This document shows positions 1-8,152 of a DNA stretch of 64,000 nucleotides, piece after piece. A program made the translations under genes and the position numbers. The stretch lies in NCBI GenBank assembly GCA_036277115.1, contig DASUNM010000023.1, positions 496,001 through 560,000 on the forward strand, in the 5' to 3' direction. The first letter of the stretch is position 1. Each line of letters starts with the position of its first letter. Origin of the DNA: Pyrinomonadaceae bacterium. GTDB lineage: Bacteria > Acidobacteriota > Blastocatellia > Pyrinomonadales > Pyrinomonadaceae. Under the pieces are notes generated by a model, which worked only from the letters and a program-made list of their open reading frames with translations, was not told the DNA's origin and ran no database searches.

Positions 1-348
1 AGTTTCCGGCAGGTGCTCAAAAGACAAATCGTGAATCGTCGCGACCACGGCGCAGGGCGCAAGGGGCGGCGCGGTATATTGCACGTGAAGCACATCTACG
101 GGGTTTCGCCGCAGCTCCGCTGAAAGGATTAGAGGAATCCGCACGAGCGGCGTGTGCGGCAGCGTGCGTTTTACCTCGAAGTTAGCCCAGCGGTTCTTGA
201 ACCGATCGGCCGCTGACTGTTTTGTAACGTAGAGCGTGTATTGATTGGCTTGATCGATTTCGGCGAGGGCTTCGATCAAATTGACGGCGTAGGTTTCATT
301 GCCGGCGAGCTGGGCTCCGACGGAATGCGCGTCAATAGCGATGTGCAC
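1..348 (-). CDS. Glycosyltransferase family 4-like protein, N-terminal part (cut by window edge)
   Basis: Reading the reverse strand from a GTG at 348 gives 116 residues with no stop to the edge. The translation begins VHIAIDAHSVGAQLAGNETY and ends near IHDLSFEHLPE. A Gly-rich loop after the first strand and a later 'IHDLSFE' strand are typical of the N-terminal Rossmann domain of GT-B (GT4/group 1) glycosyltransferases, which transfer sugars from nucleotide-sugar donors at the cytoplasmic face of the membrane. An in-frame GTG at 399 is an alternative start; the frame is closed upstream by a stop at 403-405. It lies downstream of rplS, separated by a palindrome. The donor and acceptor cannot be inferred. 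Confidence 0.75.
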   Translation of the reverse strand, partial: MHIAIDAHSVGAQLAGNETYAVNLIEALAEIDQANQYTLYVTKQSAADRFKNRWANFEVKRTLPHTPLVRIPLILSAELRRNPVDVLHVQYTAPPLAPCAVVATIHDLSFEHLPET

Positions 349-388
349 GATGGTTCGTGTCGGAAGCCCGACGTGGAGGGAGGGTTGT

Positions 389-419
389 TGAGATCTCACA
401 TCTCAAATTTGAGATCTCA
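389..419. repeat. Palindromic element between rplS and the glycosyltransferase gene
   Basis: Two copies of the 10-bp palindrome TGAGATCTCA (389-398 and 410-419) flank and overlap a 16-bp perfect palindrome, ATCTCAAATTTGAGAT (400-415). There is no T-tract, so a classical intrinsic terminator is unlikely. It could be a repeat element, an mRNA processing site or an operator. Confidence 0.8.
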
Positions 420-455
420 TAAAGTGGCCCTTGCTTGCGCGCGGGCTTCCGTCAC

Positions 456-869
456 CTATTCCTTGCCTTCAGCCGCCGCGCCGCCGCCACCAACGGTAGC
501 GGCTTCGGCGACCGCGGTCTGACGCGTGTCGCGTTCACGAATACGAGCTGCCTTGCCGCGGAGATTTCGCAGATAGTAAAGCTTGGCGCGACGCACGTGA
601 CCCCTTTTCACCACATCGATGTGATCGATGATCGTGGCGTGCAAGGGAAAGATTCTTTCGACACCCACGCCAAAGCTGGTCTTACGCACGGTGATCGTCT
701 CGCGCGCGCCACCATGCTTACGCGCAATGCAAACGCCTTCAAAAGCCTGCAAGCGTTCTTTCGTTTCTGATTCTTTGATCCGAACGTGAACTCGGACCGT
801 ATCGCCCGGCTGAAAATCCGGAATGTTAGTTCGTAGCTGTGTATTCTCGATTGTATCTAAGCGGTTCAT
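456..869 (-). CDS. rplS: 50S ribosomal protein L19
   Basis: 137 residues from the ATG at 869 ([12 protein letters not shown]). An ATG four codons upstream is possible, but a GGAG about ten bases before the 869 ATG favours the shorter form. The core carries L19 features such as [26 protein letters not shown] and [19 protein letters not shown]19 sits at the 30S-50S interface. The Ala/Gly-rich tail after about residue 117 extends beyond the usual ~115-residue protein and is probably disordered. It is the last gene of the ffh-rpsP-khpA-rimM-trmD-rplS operon. Confidence 0.97.
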   Translation of the reverse strand: MNRLDTIENTQLRTNIPDFQPGDTVRVHVRIKESETKERLQAFEGVCIARKHGGARETITVRKTSFGVGVERIFPLHATIIDHIDVVKRGHVRRAKLYYLRNLRGKAARIRERDTRQTAVAEAATVGGGGAAAEGKE

Positions 870-897
870 GATTAACTCCAAACAAATGCTGTGCTTT

Positions 898-984
898 GTA
901 CTTAGTGCTTTGTGCTTCGATCTCTCCAGGGACGTATCGTACCGGCCCTGCCGGTCAAAGAACTAAGCACAAAGTACTAAGTAC
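898..984. repeat. Inverted repeat between rplS and trmD
   Basis: The 20-base arm at 898-917 is the reverse complement of the arm at 965-984 with one mismatch (core AAGCACAAAGTACTAAGTAC). The right arm runs into the 3' end of trmD and contains its stop codon (977-979). About 47 bases separate the arms. Confidence 0.85.
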
Positions 985-1681
985 CTTCCTTTAAAAGATC
1001 CGGGCGATTGCGTTTCGTCTTGTCTCGCGCGGCTTCCTGACGCCAACGCTCGATCTCAGCATGATGGCCGGTCAACAAAACTTCCGGTGCGTGCATGCCT
1101 TCGAAGTCCGGCGGCCGCGTGTAATGCGGATAGTCGAGCAGGCCATCCGAAAACGACTCAGTCGTAGCCGACGTTTCGCTTCCCAAGGCGCCGGGTATCA
1201 ATCGAACGACCGCATCGACCACGACCAGCGCGGCCGGCTCTCCGCCGGACAAGACGTAATCGCCAATCGAAACTTCATCGGTGACAAGCGCGTCCGCGAC
1301 GCGTTCATCGACGCCTTCATAGCGCCCGCAAATTAAAACCAGTTGCTCTGATTTTGCGAATTCGGTCGCGGTGGACTGCGTAAACTGCTTGCCCTGCGGT
1401 GAGAGCAGCACTACGCGTTTTCCCCCCGGCACATCTGCGCGTCGTCGGGCACCGGTCAACGATTCAACGGCTGCAAAGATCGGTTCCGGCTTTAGCACCA
1501 TGCCGTCGCCGCCGCCGAATGGCCGGTCGTCAACAACCTTGTGCTTGTCCGTGGTCCACGACCTGAGGTCGTGCGCCTTAATTTCAACTAAGCTCGCCGC
1601 CCTGGCGCGGCGAATAATTCCGTACTCGAACACTTCGCGAAAGTAATCCGGGAAGATCGTGATGATATCGACGCGAAGCAT
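977..1681 (-). CDS. trmD: tRNA (guanine-N1-)-methyltransferase
   Basis: 234 residues, normal for TrmD. It methylates G37 of tRNAs reading CNN/GG codons, using S-adenosylmethionine, and so prevents +1 frameshifting. The start [14 protein letters not shown], the [12 protein letters not shown] loop and the trefoil-knot SAM-site segments [13 protein letters not shown] and [21 protein letters not shown] are all present. The ATG at 1681 has no clear Shine-Dalgarno sequence because the upstream gap is a repeat-rich segment, and the stop codon lies inside another repeat. It is flanked by rimM and rplS, the conserved bacterial order. Confidence 0.97.
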   Translation of the reverse strand: MLRVDIITIFPDYFREVFEYGIIRRARAASLVEIKAHDLRSWTTDKHKVVDDRPFGGGDGMVLKPEPIFAAVESLTGARRRADVPGGKRVVLLSPQGKQFTQSTATEFAKSEQLVLICGRYEGVDERVADALVTDEVSIGDYVLSGGEPAALVVVDAVVRLIPGALGSETSATTESFSDGLLDYPHYTRPPDFEGMHAPEVLLTGHHAEIERWRQEAARDKTKRNRPDLLKEGT

Positions 1682-1742
1682 GACGATTGAATCATTGAAT
1701 CATTTCTTCATTGACTCAATGGATCAATGAATCATTGGGTCA
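1682..1742. repeat. Imperfect inverted and direct repeats between trmD and rimM
   Basis: TGAATCATT occurs three times, and TGACTCAATG (around 1713) pairs imperfectly with CATTGGGTCA near 1733-1742. The segment fills the whole gap and replaces a visible ribosome-binding site for trmD. Confidence 0.6.
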
Positions 1743-1745
1743 GTT

Positions 1746-2300
1746 CTAAAGTTCCAGAAGGCCCTCCGGAGGATCAATCCGAACCAGCTTCTTCTCTTTG
1801 TCAATCTCGACGACGATGTCGCTGGCCATCGGAATCAATCGGTCCCGACCAGTGTGATCAACCACCTTCAGAATCTCGACGCCTCCGGTTCGCATCACCC
1901 CGGCAATTTCGCCGACGAGCTCGCCGCCAATTGTTTCTACGCGACAGCCAATCAACTCCCATTCGTAGAAGCTGTCTTCCGGCAGTTCGATGCGTTCTTC
2001 GGCCGGAACCGCCAGCGTGTAATTGACGAGTTCCTTCGCGGCGTCAATCGTATCGAAGCCGGCGAACTTCAGCACCAGCCGCTTGCCGTGGAACCACTGT
2101 TCTTCAATTTCCAAAGATCTTCGGCTCTCGTCAGGTGAAAGCCCGATCAGCGACTTCAAATTCTCAAACCGATCCGGAAAATCCGTCAGCAGGTCCGCAA
2201 CCAGCTCGCCGCGCAACCCACGCGTTTTCACGATGCGCGCGACGACAACAACGTCTTCCGAATCAGGTGGCACAGACTTTAGTCTGTGATTTGTTGCCAT
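1746..2300 (-). CDS. rimM: 16S rRNA processing/maturation protein RimM
   Basis: 184 residues. RimM binds S19 in the 30S head and assists 16S maturation. The N-terminal RimM barrel is seen as VARIVKTRGLRGELVADLLTDFPDRF, and the C-terminal PRC barrel as YEWELIGCRVETIGGELVGEI and LIPMASDIVVEIDKEKKLVRI. The first ~13 residues (MATNHRLKSVPPD) are encoded by one arm of a palindromic repeat (2268-2329), and the ATG sits in the repeat's loop. A GTG at codon 10, still in the repeat, is an alternative start. No family homology is expected before about residue 17. Confidence 0.95.
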   Translation of the reverse strand: MATNHRLKSVPPDSEDVVVVARIVKTRGLRGELVADLLTDFPDRFENLKSLIGLSPDESRRSLEIEEQWFHGKRLVLKFAGFDTIDAAKELVNYTLAVPAEERIELPEDSFYEWELIGCRVETIGGELVGEIAGVMRTGGVEILKVVDHTGRDRLIPMASDIVVEIDKEKKLVRIDPPEGLLEL

Positions 2301-2329
2301 GGTTAATCACAGACTAAAGTCTGTGCCAC
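2268..2329. repeat. Palindromic repeat (CACAGACTTTAGTCTGTG family), copy 1, overlapping the rimM start
   Basis: Arm 2268-2291 (starting GTGGCACAGACTTTAGTCTG) is the reverse complement of arm 2305-2329, with a loop of about 13 bases holding the rimM ATG. Each arm is itself near-palindromic (ACAGACTTTAGTCTGT). A second copy lies at 2576-2636. Confidence 0.9.
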
Positions 2330-2330
2330 T

Positions 2331-2561
2331 TCATTCAACCACGTCCAAAACATATCGCCGATTCTGCTTTAAGCCCGCAGCGTAAACCAGCGAACGCAGC
2401 GCGCGCACCGTTCGTCCCTGCTTACCAATGACCTTACCCATGTCGGGCTGCGCGACGCGAACCTCGATCCTGGTGGTGCCATTGCGGTCGATCTCGCGCA
2501 CGTCAACAGCGTCGCCGTCATCGACGAGGGCCTTTACTACCATTTCGATCGTGTCGCGCAT
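2331..2561 (-). CDS. khpA: KH-domain RNA-binding protein KhpA
   Basis: 76 residues, one KH domain with the characteristic nucleic-acid-binding loop in MGKVIGKQGRTVRALRSLV (GxxG as GKQG). KhpA (YlqC) family proteins are small RNA chaperones, often working with KhpB/Jag in envelope and division regulation. The position between rpsP and rimM is the conserved one. Palindromic repeats of the same family flank the gene on both sides. Confidence 0.93.
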   Translation of the reverse strand: MRDTIEMVVKALVDDGDAVDVREIDRNGTTRIEVRVAQPDMGKVIGKQGRTVRALRSLVYAAGLKQNRRYVLDVVE

Positions 2562-2575
2562 CGGTAATTAATTTT

Positions 2576-2636
2576 GTGGCACAGACTTTAATCTGAGATT
2601 TCACCGAACGAAACCACAGACTGAAGTCTGTGCCAC
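2576..2636. repeat. Palindromic repeat (CACAGACTTTAGTCTGTG family), copy 2
   Basis: GTGGCACAGACTTTAATCTG at 2576 onward is inverted near 2617-2636 (CAGACTGAAGTCTGTGCCAC), with a short spacer. It has diverged from the copy at 2268-2329 by a few bases and fills the khpA-rpsP gap. Confidence 0.88.
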
Positions 2637-2640
2637 TGAA

Positions 2641-2916
2641 CTAGGCAGCCTCAGCCTGCGGCTCGCCCGCAGTCGCCTGGTTCTTCCCCGCTTGTTTAAT
2701 CAAGCGCCGCACGGTGTCCGTCGGCTGCGCGCCCTTACTGATCCAGTACTCGACGCGATCGGCCTTGAGATTGATTTCCGCGGGCTCGCGCGTCGGATTG
2801 TACGTACCAAGATTTTCGAGGTACGCGCCGTCACGCTTCGACTGCTTTTCCTTTACTACTACGCGATAGCTGGGACGCTTCTTCGCGCCCATTCGCATTA
2901 ATCTGATTGCTAACAA
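2641..2916 (-). CDS. rpsP: 30S ribosomal protein S16
   Basis: 91 residues. The start is a TTG at 2916 (LAIRLMRMGAKKRPSYRVVV), chosen because it aligns with the usual S16 N-terminus and an AAGGAG lies eight bases upstream. GAYLENLGTYNPT and VEYWISKGAQPTDTVRRLIKQAG are hallmark segments. S16 is an early 30S assembly protein. Second gene of the operon after ffh. Confidence 0.97.
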   Translation of the reverse strand: MLAIRLMRMGAKKRPSYRVVVKEKQSKRDGAYLENLGTYNPTREPAEINLKADRVEYWISKGAQPTDTVRRLIKQAGKNQATAGEPQAEAA

Positions 2917-2937
2917 GTTATTTCTCCTTCACTAATC

Positions 2938-2961
2938 GGCGGGCAACGCCCGCCTCTAAAC
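2938..2961. repeat. GGCGGGC hairpin between rpsP and ffh
   Basis: GGCGGGC (2938-2944) pairs with GCCCGCC (2948-2954) around a three-base loop. The following TCTAAAC extends a 14-base match (2948-2961) to the larger element at 61067-61140. No T-run follows on either strand. Confidence 0.7.
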
Positions 2962-2975
2962 AATCTGAAACAGAC

Positions 2976-4436
2976 TTACCGTCTTCGCTTCTTCTTTTTC
3001 TTCTTCTTGCGCGACGGGCCCGCCGGTAAACCCGGCATCATCGAATCGCCGCCGCCATCCATTCCCGGCATGCCGGCCATGCGACGCATCATCTTGCCGC
3101 CGACGCCGCCGCCAAACATTCCTGAGCTCGAAAGCTGCTGCATCATCCGGCGCATTTCGGTGTACTGCTTGATCAGCGAATTTACCTGCTGCACCGTTGA
3201 GCCCGATCCGCGCGCGATGCGACGCCGCCGGTTCGCGTTTAGGATCATGTGATTCGTGCGCTCCTCGCGCGTCATCGAATCAATGATCGCCTCAGTGCGG
3301 CGCATCTCTTTTTCCATCAGCGCCGACTGCTCGTCGGTCAAGTCGGGCATGCCGACTCCGCCCAGCAGCTGGTCCGGCAACAGCTTCAGAATCTTTGAGA
3401 AAGATCCGAGCTTCTTTACCTGCCTGAGTTGCGAACGAAAATCATCGAGCGTGAATTGATTCTTCTGTAGCTTCTTAAGCTGCGCCTCAGCGTCATCCTG
3501 ATCGATCTTGTCCTGGACCTGTTCGATCAGCGACAGCACGTCGCCCATTCCCAGAATGCGCTGGGCAACCCGATCGGGATAGAACGGTTCAAGCGCGTCG
3601 TACTTCTCGCCCACGCCCACGAACTTAACGGGCTGTCCGATGACTTGCTTGATCGAGAGCGCCGCGCCGCCGCGTGCGTCTCCATCCATCTTCGTCAACA
3701 CGACGCCGGTAATGCCGATACGCGCATGAAACTCTTCCGCTGATCTGACCGCGTCCTGACCAGTCATGGCATCGGCGACGAAAAGAATCTCGACCGGATG
3801 CGTTTCGTTCTTGATGTTGACCAGTTCCTCCATCAACTCGTCGTCGATGTGAAGTCTTCCGGCCGTGTCGATCAAGAGCGTGTCATAGCCGGTGTCGCGC
3901 GCATGCTTTAAAGCTTCACGCGTCAACTCCAGCGGATCGTTCGTCTCAGGCTTTTCAAAGATCGATTGGCCCGTCGCCTTGGCGATGACCTTCAACTGTT
4001 CGCGCGCCGCGGGCCGGTAAACGTCGGTCGACAGGAGCAGCGGCTTTCGCTGCTGATTGGCCGCCAGCCAGCGCGCAATCTTTCCGGTCGAAGTCGTCTT
4101 ACCTGAACCCTGCAGGCCGACGATCATCACCGTGTTCGGCGTCGTTTTTGTGAAAACCAGCCGCGACGATTGCCCGCCCAGCAGTTCAACCAGCTCATCA
4201 AAAACAATCTTGACGACTTGTTCGGACGGCTTTAACTCGAGCCAAACCTGCTGTCCTTCGGCCTTTTCTTTGACCGAAGCGATAAAATCCTTGGCGACCT
4301 TGTAATTTACGTCGGCTTCGAGCAGCGCCAGACGGATTTCGCGCAGCGCCGCGTCAACGTGGTCTTTCGTGAGGACGCCTTCGCCGCGCAGGTTCTTCAG
4401 CGTCCGCTTGAGTTTGTCGGAAAGCGACTCGAACAT
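2976..4436 (-). CDS. ffh: Signal recognition particle protein Ffh (SRP54)
   Basis: 486 residues. It binds 4.5S RNA and signal sequences and, with FtsY, targets nascent membrane proteins to SecYEG. Order: helical N domain (1-90); GTPase G domain with P-loop GLQGSGKTTSTGKIA (~108), DTAGRLHID (~190), TKMDGDARGGAALS (~248) and a GVGEKYDALEPF guanine-loop segment; methionine-rich M domain (~300-445). The C-terminus ends in an unusually long basic run, a KKKKKKK stretch followed by RRR. No obvious ribosome-binding site precedes the ATG. It is the first gene of the operon, with the promoter at 4474-4502. Confidence 0.97.
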   Translation of the reverse strand: MFESLSDKLKRTLKNLRGEGVLTKDHVDAALREIRLALLEADVNYKVAKDFIASVKEKAEGQQVWLELKPSEQVVKIVFDELVELLGGQSSRLVFTKTTPNTVMIVGLQGSGKTTSTGKIARWLAANQQRKPLLLSTDVYRPAAREQLKVIAKATGQSIFEKPETNDPLELTREALKHARDTGYDTLLIDTAGRLHIDDELMEELVNIKNETHPVEILFVADAMTGQDAVRSAEEFHARIGITGVVLTKMDGDARGGAALSIKQVIGQPVKFVGVGEKYDALEPFYPDRVAQRILGMGDVLSLIEQVQDKIDQDDAEAQLKKLQKNQFTLDDFRSQLRQVKKLGSFSKILKLLPDQLLGGVGMPDLTDEQSALMEKEMRRTEAIIDSMTREERTNHMILNANRRRRIARGSGSTVQQVNSLIKQYTEMRRMMQQLSSSGMFGGGVGGKMMRRMAGMPGMDGGGDSMMPGLPAGPSRKKKKKKKRRR

Positions 4437-4473
4437 ACATCAGACAACAATCCCGGCAGACGCGGAAACAAGC

Positions 4474-4502
4474 ATGATAAGTGGCGGTCTGAGGGGTGTC
4501 AA
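4474..4502 (-). promoter_or_regulatory. Sigma70-type promoter of the ffh operon
   Basis: On the minus strand TTGACA (4502-4497) is followed after exactly 17 bases by TATCAT (4479-4474). Transcription would begin around 4467, about 30 bases before the ffh ATG. The match is close to consensus and well placed for a ribosomal-class operon. Confidence 0.85.
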
Positions 4503-4746
4503 GGAATCGGCAGACTATCGATCCTGGCCCGCGTTTGTGATCACTATCGGCCTGGCGAATTTCGTGACGCCTGACGTAACTCGTGCTATTTTCAGGGCGT
4601 CTTTCGGCAAGAGTGGGCGACTCTCTCAGCGCCCGCATTGACCTGCCCCGTGGGTTCGAACGTGAAAAGTGTAAGTCATTCCTTGTTTATTGCTTCTTTC
4701 AGCAACATAAATTCGTGGCCATTACTGCGGCCAGAAGGTTCCCCTT
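4503..4746. other. Divergent intergenic region, ffh / TPR-sigma54 activator
   Basis: Apart from the ffh promoter at its left end, this divergent spacer shows no gene. An AGAAGG at 4732-4737 is the likely ribosome-binding site of the gene at 4747. No convincing sigma70 promoter was found for that gene; a TTGACC near 4639 lacks a partner -10 box. Confidence 0.5.
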
Positions 4747-7700
4747 GTGAATGACTCCAGAGAAAAGAACGCCGTGGTCGACCTCGAACGCGCCCGCACG
4801 CATCTGCGTTTGCGCGGCAAAGCATCCGCTGAAGAGCTGTACGCTGAGTTGGAATCAATTCGCGAATTGCTCGATCGCGGAATGTCCTCTGAGGCCCGCA
4901 CGCGGCTGAATTCGCTTATGGCCCGAGCGGCCAACCAACCGGCGGTGCTGGCAGAAGCGCGTTGCGTTCTCTCAATTGCACTCGAAATGCTGGGCCATTT
5001 TCGCGATTCGCTCGCGGCAGTCAGCATGTACGAATCCACCGAAGCCCGCGCCAAATTGGACCCGTCACTGGGGACAAAAATCACTGTTCAGATCGCTCTG
5101 GCCCACACCAACAGCGGCGATCATCCCAAAGCCATCGGACTATTGAACACCGCTTTGCGTTCGCTGCCCGAAGAGGGCGCGGAGGTCGGGTCCGTCTACG
5201 GGGCTCTCGCGCGCGTTTATCGAAAAATCGCCGAATACAACATCGCCAGGGACTACTCCCAGCGCGCGCTGGAGAATTACCGGCAAGCGGGCGACTGGAG
5301 AGGACTGGCGGATGCGTATTCGGGGCTCGGACTGGCAGACATGTATGAGGGCCTGTACGAAGATTCTCTGGAGAAATTTGAGCAGGCGGCCAAGCTTGTT
5401 GGCGACCATCCCGCTAGTTACGTGCTCGGCCGGATCTACATAAACATGGCGGGCGGTTGCTGGTTCTTGAAGCGCCCACATGACGGAATTCGCTACCTCG
5501 AAAAAGGAATCGCTTACCTCGAGCGCACTGATCACAAGACCAGCGCGGCAGACGGCTACAACAACCTCGGCATCAATCTTGTGCTGATTGGCCAATGGGA
5601 TCGCGGACAGCAGGCGCTTGAGCGCGCGCTCGCCCTCGCGACCGAGGTTGACGAGAACTATGCGCGCATTCCGATGATCCTTGATTCGCTCGGCGAGCTT
5701 CGCATGTTGCGTGGCGATCTCGACGAAGCAAAAGGTTATCTCGATCGCGCGGTCGAACTGGCCAAGGAACATGCGAACAAATGGTACGAAGGCCAGGCCC
5801 TGCGGACCTTGAGCAAGTGCTACCTCGCGATGGGGCAAACCAGCGATGCGCTGGCGAGTGCGAAAAGCGCTCTGGAAACTGCGAGAAATATCACTGACCG
5901 TAATGCCATCTGTGAGTCACAGTTAATCGTGGCGGAAGCCTCTCTCGCGCTCGGCGATCTCGAAACCTGCAGCGCTAACCTAAAAAAGGTCGGTGAACAA
6001 ATTACCGATTCGACGGCGGACCTGTTGCTGGCCGGTGAGGCGCAAAGACTGCATGGCCTCGAAGAGATGTTGCGGAACGATCCGGAAATGGCGGCGCAGC
6101 ATTTCGGCCGCAGTGTTTCGATCTTCGACTTGTTGGGAGACCGTTACCGCGCAGCGCGCGCGCATTATGAGCTCGGAAGAGCTTACGCACTGGGCCATCC
6201 GGACCGCGCCGCGGAACAGTTAGCGCGGGCGGTTAATACGTTTCGAGAACTTGGCGCTCGCCTTGATCTCGACCGAGCTGAAACCGCGACGCGCGACCTG
6301 GAGAAGTCCACGCCCGCCACGCGCCAGGAGCATTCAGCGCTGTCACAACTGCTGACCTTGCGTCTGACCGAGGCCGTGGCTTCGCGCGCGCTGTTGCTCC
6401 GCGAGTTGGCGGCAGTCATCAATCAGGAAACCAACGCAAAACGAATCGTAATCCTCGAGCCCGAGGAAGAGGGACGTCAGCGTGTCGTAGTCGCTCATGG
6501 GCTTGAAAACAATGCGGCAACTGCGCTGGCTGATGATTATGCGTCGGTTGAGACGGACGCGGCGCAAGTCGCGTTTATTAAGAAACACGACGTCGCGCTT
6601 ATCACGCTCAAGTCGAACGATGCCTTGCCGGCCACGCTTTTGATTTCGCCTGCGAATCGCGCGCAACTTCCCGGCAGCGTTTCGCTCGATCCACTTTTGC
6701 GCGTAGTGGAATTAGGAATGGATGTGTGCGCTTTGCGCTCGCGCACCTCTTTAAGCCAGCGTTCAGACGATGGCAACACCTTAAGCGGCGCGAGCCTCAT
6801 GCCCGGCTTCATTCATTCCAGCCCAGCCATGACCCGCCTGGTCGAAGAAGTGCACAAGATTCGATCGTCAGACGTGACGGTTTTGGTAACAGGTGAATCG
6901 GGCACCGGCAAAGAGTTGGTCGCGCGGGCGATTCACGCGCTCTCTTCGCGCCGGGACAAGATTTTCGTGCCCTTCAATTGCACGGCGGTGCCGAAAGAAC
7001 TTTCAGAGGGATATCTGTTCGGCTACCGGCGCGGGGCGTTCACCGGAGCAGTAAAAGACTCCGACGGCGTGATTCGCACCGCCGCAGGTGGAACGTTGTT
7101 TCTGGATGAAATCGGCGATTTGCCCCTCGACGTGCAGCCAAAGCTTCTGCGGTTTTTGCAGGAAGGTGAGATTCAGCCACTTGGCGAACAGCGGCCAATC
7201 AAAGTTGATGTCCGGATCATCGCGGCTACGAATACCGATCTCGAAGAGATGGTTGCGGACGGCCGTTTTCGCGAAGACCTTTACTACCGGTTGAATGTCA
7301 TTCGGCTGCGGGTGCCGCCCTTGCGTGAAAGGCGCTCCGAGATTCCCACCATCGTCAATTACTACGTGAATCACTATTCAGCAAAGTTTGGACGAAGAGA
7401 CATTCACATCGCTCCTCAAGCTGTCGATCTGCTGATGGTCGCGGATTGGCCAGGCAATGTTCGTCAATTGTGCAACGAAGTGCAGCGGGTGGTGGCCCGG
7501 TCGGAAGACGGCACTTTGATCACCGCGGAACAACTCTCGCCAGAACTTAGCCGCATGCGCACTGTCGCGACGCCGGCGGGCGCGGCCGCGTTCGGCCAGA
7601 ACTCCTCAGTCACTGTCCCGGCAAACGCGACGCTCGGCGAAGCTCTCGCCGAAGTCGAGCGCAAGATGATTCGAGAAGCTCTCGACAAACACCGTGGCAA

Positions 7701-7788
7701 CATCTCTCGCGCCGCTCGCGAACTGGGTCTCACACGCCGTGGCCTATATCTAAAGATTGACCGTCTTCAGATGACGGCCAGTGCCTAA
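4747..7788 (+). CDS. TPR-GAF-sigma54 interaction AAA+ activator with Fis-type HTH
   Basis: 1013 residues from GTG (AGAAGG nine bases upstream). Residues ~20-520 form a long series of tetratricopeptide repeats, followed by a weak GAF-like region (~540-690). The AAA+ domain has Walker A GESGTGKE (~716), the sigma54-contacting GAFTGA loop (~763) and Walker [14 protein letters not shown] (~780), then a C-terminal Fis-type helix-turn-helix (~975-1010). It should remodel sigma54-RNA polymerase at -24/-12 promoters. The TPR array replaces a receiver domain, so input is probably a protein partner or small ligand. The next gene downstream has a sigma54-like site (8081-8096). Confidence 0.93.
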   Translation: MNDSREKNAVVDLERARTHLRLRGKASAEELYAELESIRELLDRGMSSEARTRLNSLMARAANQPAVLAEARCVLSIALEMLGHFRDSLAAVSMYESTEARAKLDPSLGTKITVQIALAHTNSGDHPKAIGLLNTALRSLPEEGAEVGSVYGALARVYRKIAEYNIARDYSQRALENYRQAGDWRGLADAYSGLGLADMYEGLYEDSLEKFEQAAKLVGDHPASYVLGRIYINMAGGCWFLKRPHDGIRYLEKGIAYLERTDHKTSAADGYNNLGINLVLIGQWDRGQQALERALALATEVDENYARIPMILDSLGELRMLRGDLDEAKGYLDRAVELAKEHANKWYEGQALRTLSKCYLAMGQTSDALASAKSALETARNITDRNAICESQLIVAEASLALGDLETCSANLKKVGEQITDSTADLLLAGEAQRLHGLEEMLRNDPEMAAQHFGRSVSIFDLLGDRYRAARAHYELGRAYALGHPDRAAEQLARAVNTFRELGARLDLDRAETATRDLEKSTPATRQEHSALSQLLTLRLTEAVASRALLLRELAAVINQETNAKRIVILEPEEEGRQRVVVAHGLENNAATALADDYASVETDAAQVAFIKKHDVALITLKSNDALPATLLISPANRAQLPGSVSLDPLLRVVELGMDVCALRSRTSLSQRSDDGNTLSGASLMPGFIHSSPAMTRLVEEVHKIRSSDVTVLVTGESGTGKELVARAIHALSSRRDKIFVPFNCTAVPKELSEGYLFGYRRGAFTGAVKDSDGVIRTAAGGTLFLDEIGDLPLDVQPKLLRFLQEGEIQPLGEQRPIKVDVRIIAATNTDLEEMVADGRFREDLYYRLNVIRLRVPPLRERRSEIPTIVNYYVNHYSAKFGRRDIHIAPQAVDLLMVADWPGNVRQLCNEVQRVVARSEDGTLITAEQLSPELSRMRTVATPAGAAAFGQNSSVTVPANATLGEALAEVERKMIREALDKHRGNISRAARELGLTRRGLYLKIDRLQMTASA

Positions 7789-7816
7789 TCCGCATCCTTC
7801 TCCGAGAAACTGAGAA

Positions 7817-7859
7817 ACGTGGACGTGTGGACGTGTGGACGTGTGGACGTGTGGACGTG
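7817..7859. repeat. 8-bp tandem repeat (ACGTGTGG), about five copies
   Basis: ACGTGG followed by four uninterrupted ACGTGTGG units and ACGTGA. It lies just after the TPR-activator stop codon, in a non-coding region. Such arrays are prone to copy-number change. Confidence 0.9.
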
Positions 7860-8080
7860 AATACCAAGTAAACAGCGGATATCTGCTATCCAGCTCCTCC
7901 AGATCTTCCGATTAACTAGGCTTTCCGCCAATTATCACTAATTAGTGGCGAAGAACGATAGAGTTGGATACTTACTTGCCAACTCTCGTTCTGCAAACGC
8001 AATTTCCGCTGCCAATTAAGATTGGGGGCTATCCCTTTTAAATAGTTAATTTACGGCGCGGACCGACCGGCATTAAACAG
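7860..8080. other. A+T-rich spacer with small palindromes
   Basis: No coding potential recognised. It holds the 10-bp palindrome ACTAATTAGT (7937-7946) and a GAGTTGG/CCAACTC inverted repeat (7961-7967 with 7979-7985), upstream of the sigma54-like site. These could be enhancer sites for the neighbouring activator, which is speculative. Confidence 0.4.
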
Positions 8081-8096
8081 TGGCACAGGCATTGAA
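8081..8096 (+). promoter_or_regulatory. Candidate sigma54 (-24/-12) promoter
   Basis: TGGCAC, five bases, TTGAA matches the RpoN consensus TGGCAC-N5-TTGCA at all but one position; the mismatch falls in the important -12 GC (GA here). It lies about 57 bases before the protease ATG and 300 bases after a sigma54-activator gene. Confidence 0.45.
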
Positions 8097-8152
8097 ATAG
8101 GACGGGCATGACCAAGGTGATTTCAGACAAAGCAGTTGCCCGGAGGCCAGTC

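Noticed and set aside
2268-2290. TGGCAC in the repeat as a sigma54 -24 box
   Set aside because: The following TTTAGT does not match the -12 element, and the sequence belongs to a dispersed palindrome.
5140-5838. 232-codon reverse frame within the TPR activator
   Set aside because: Antisense shadow of the TPR region; a consequence of GC-rich third positions.
7817-7859. Possible CRISPR-like array
   Set aside because: Units are 8 bp and directly adjacent without spacers; no cas genes.
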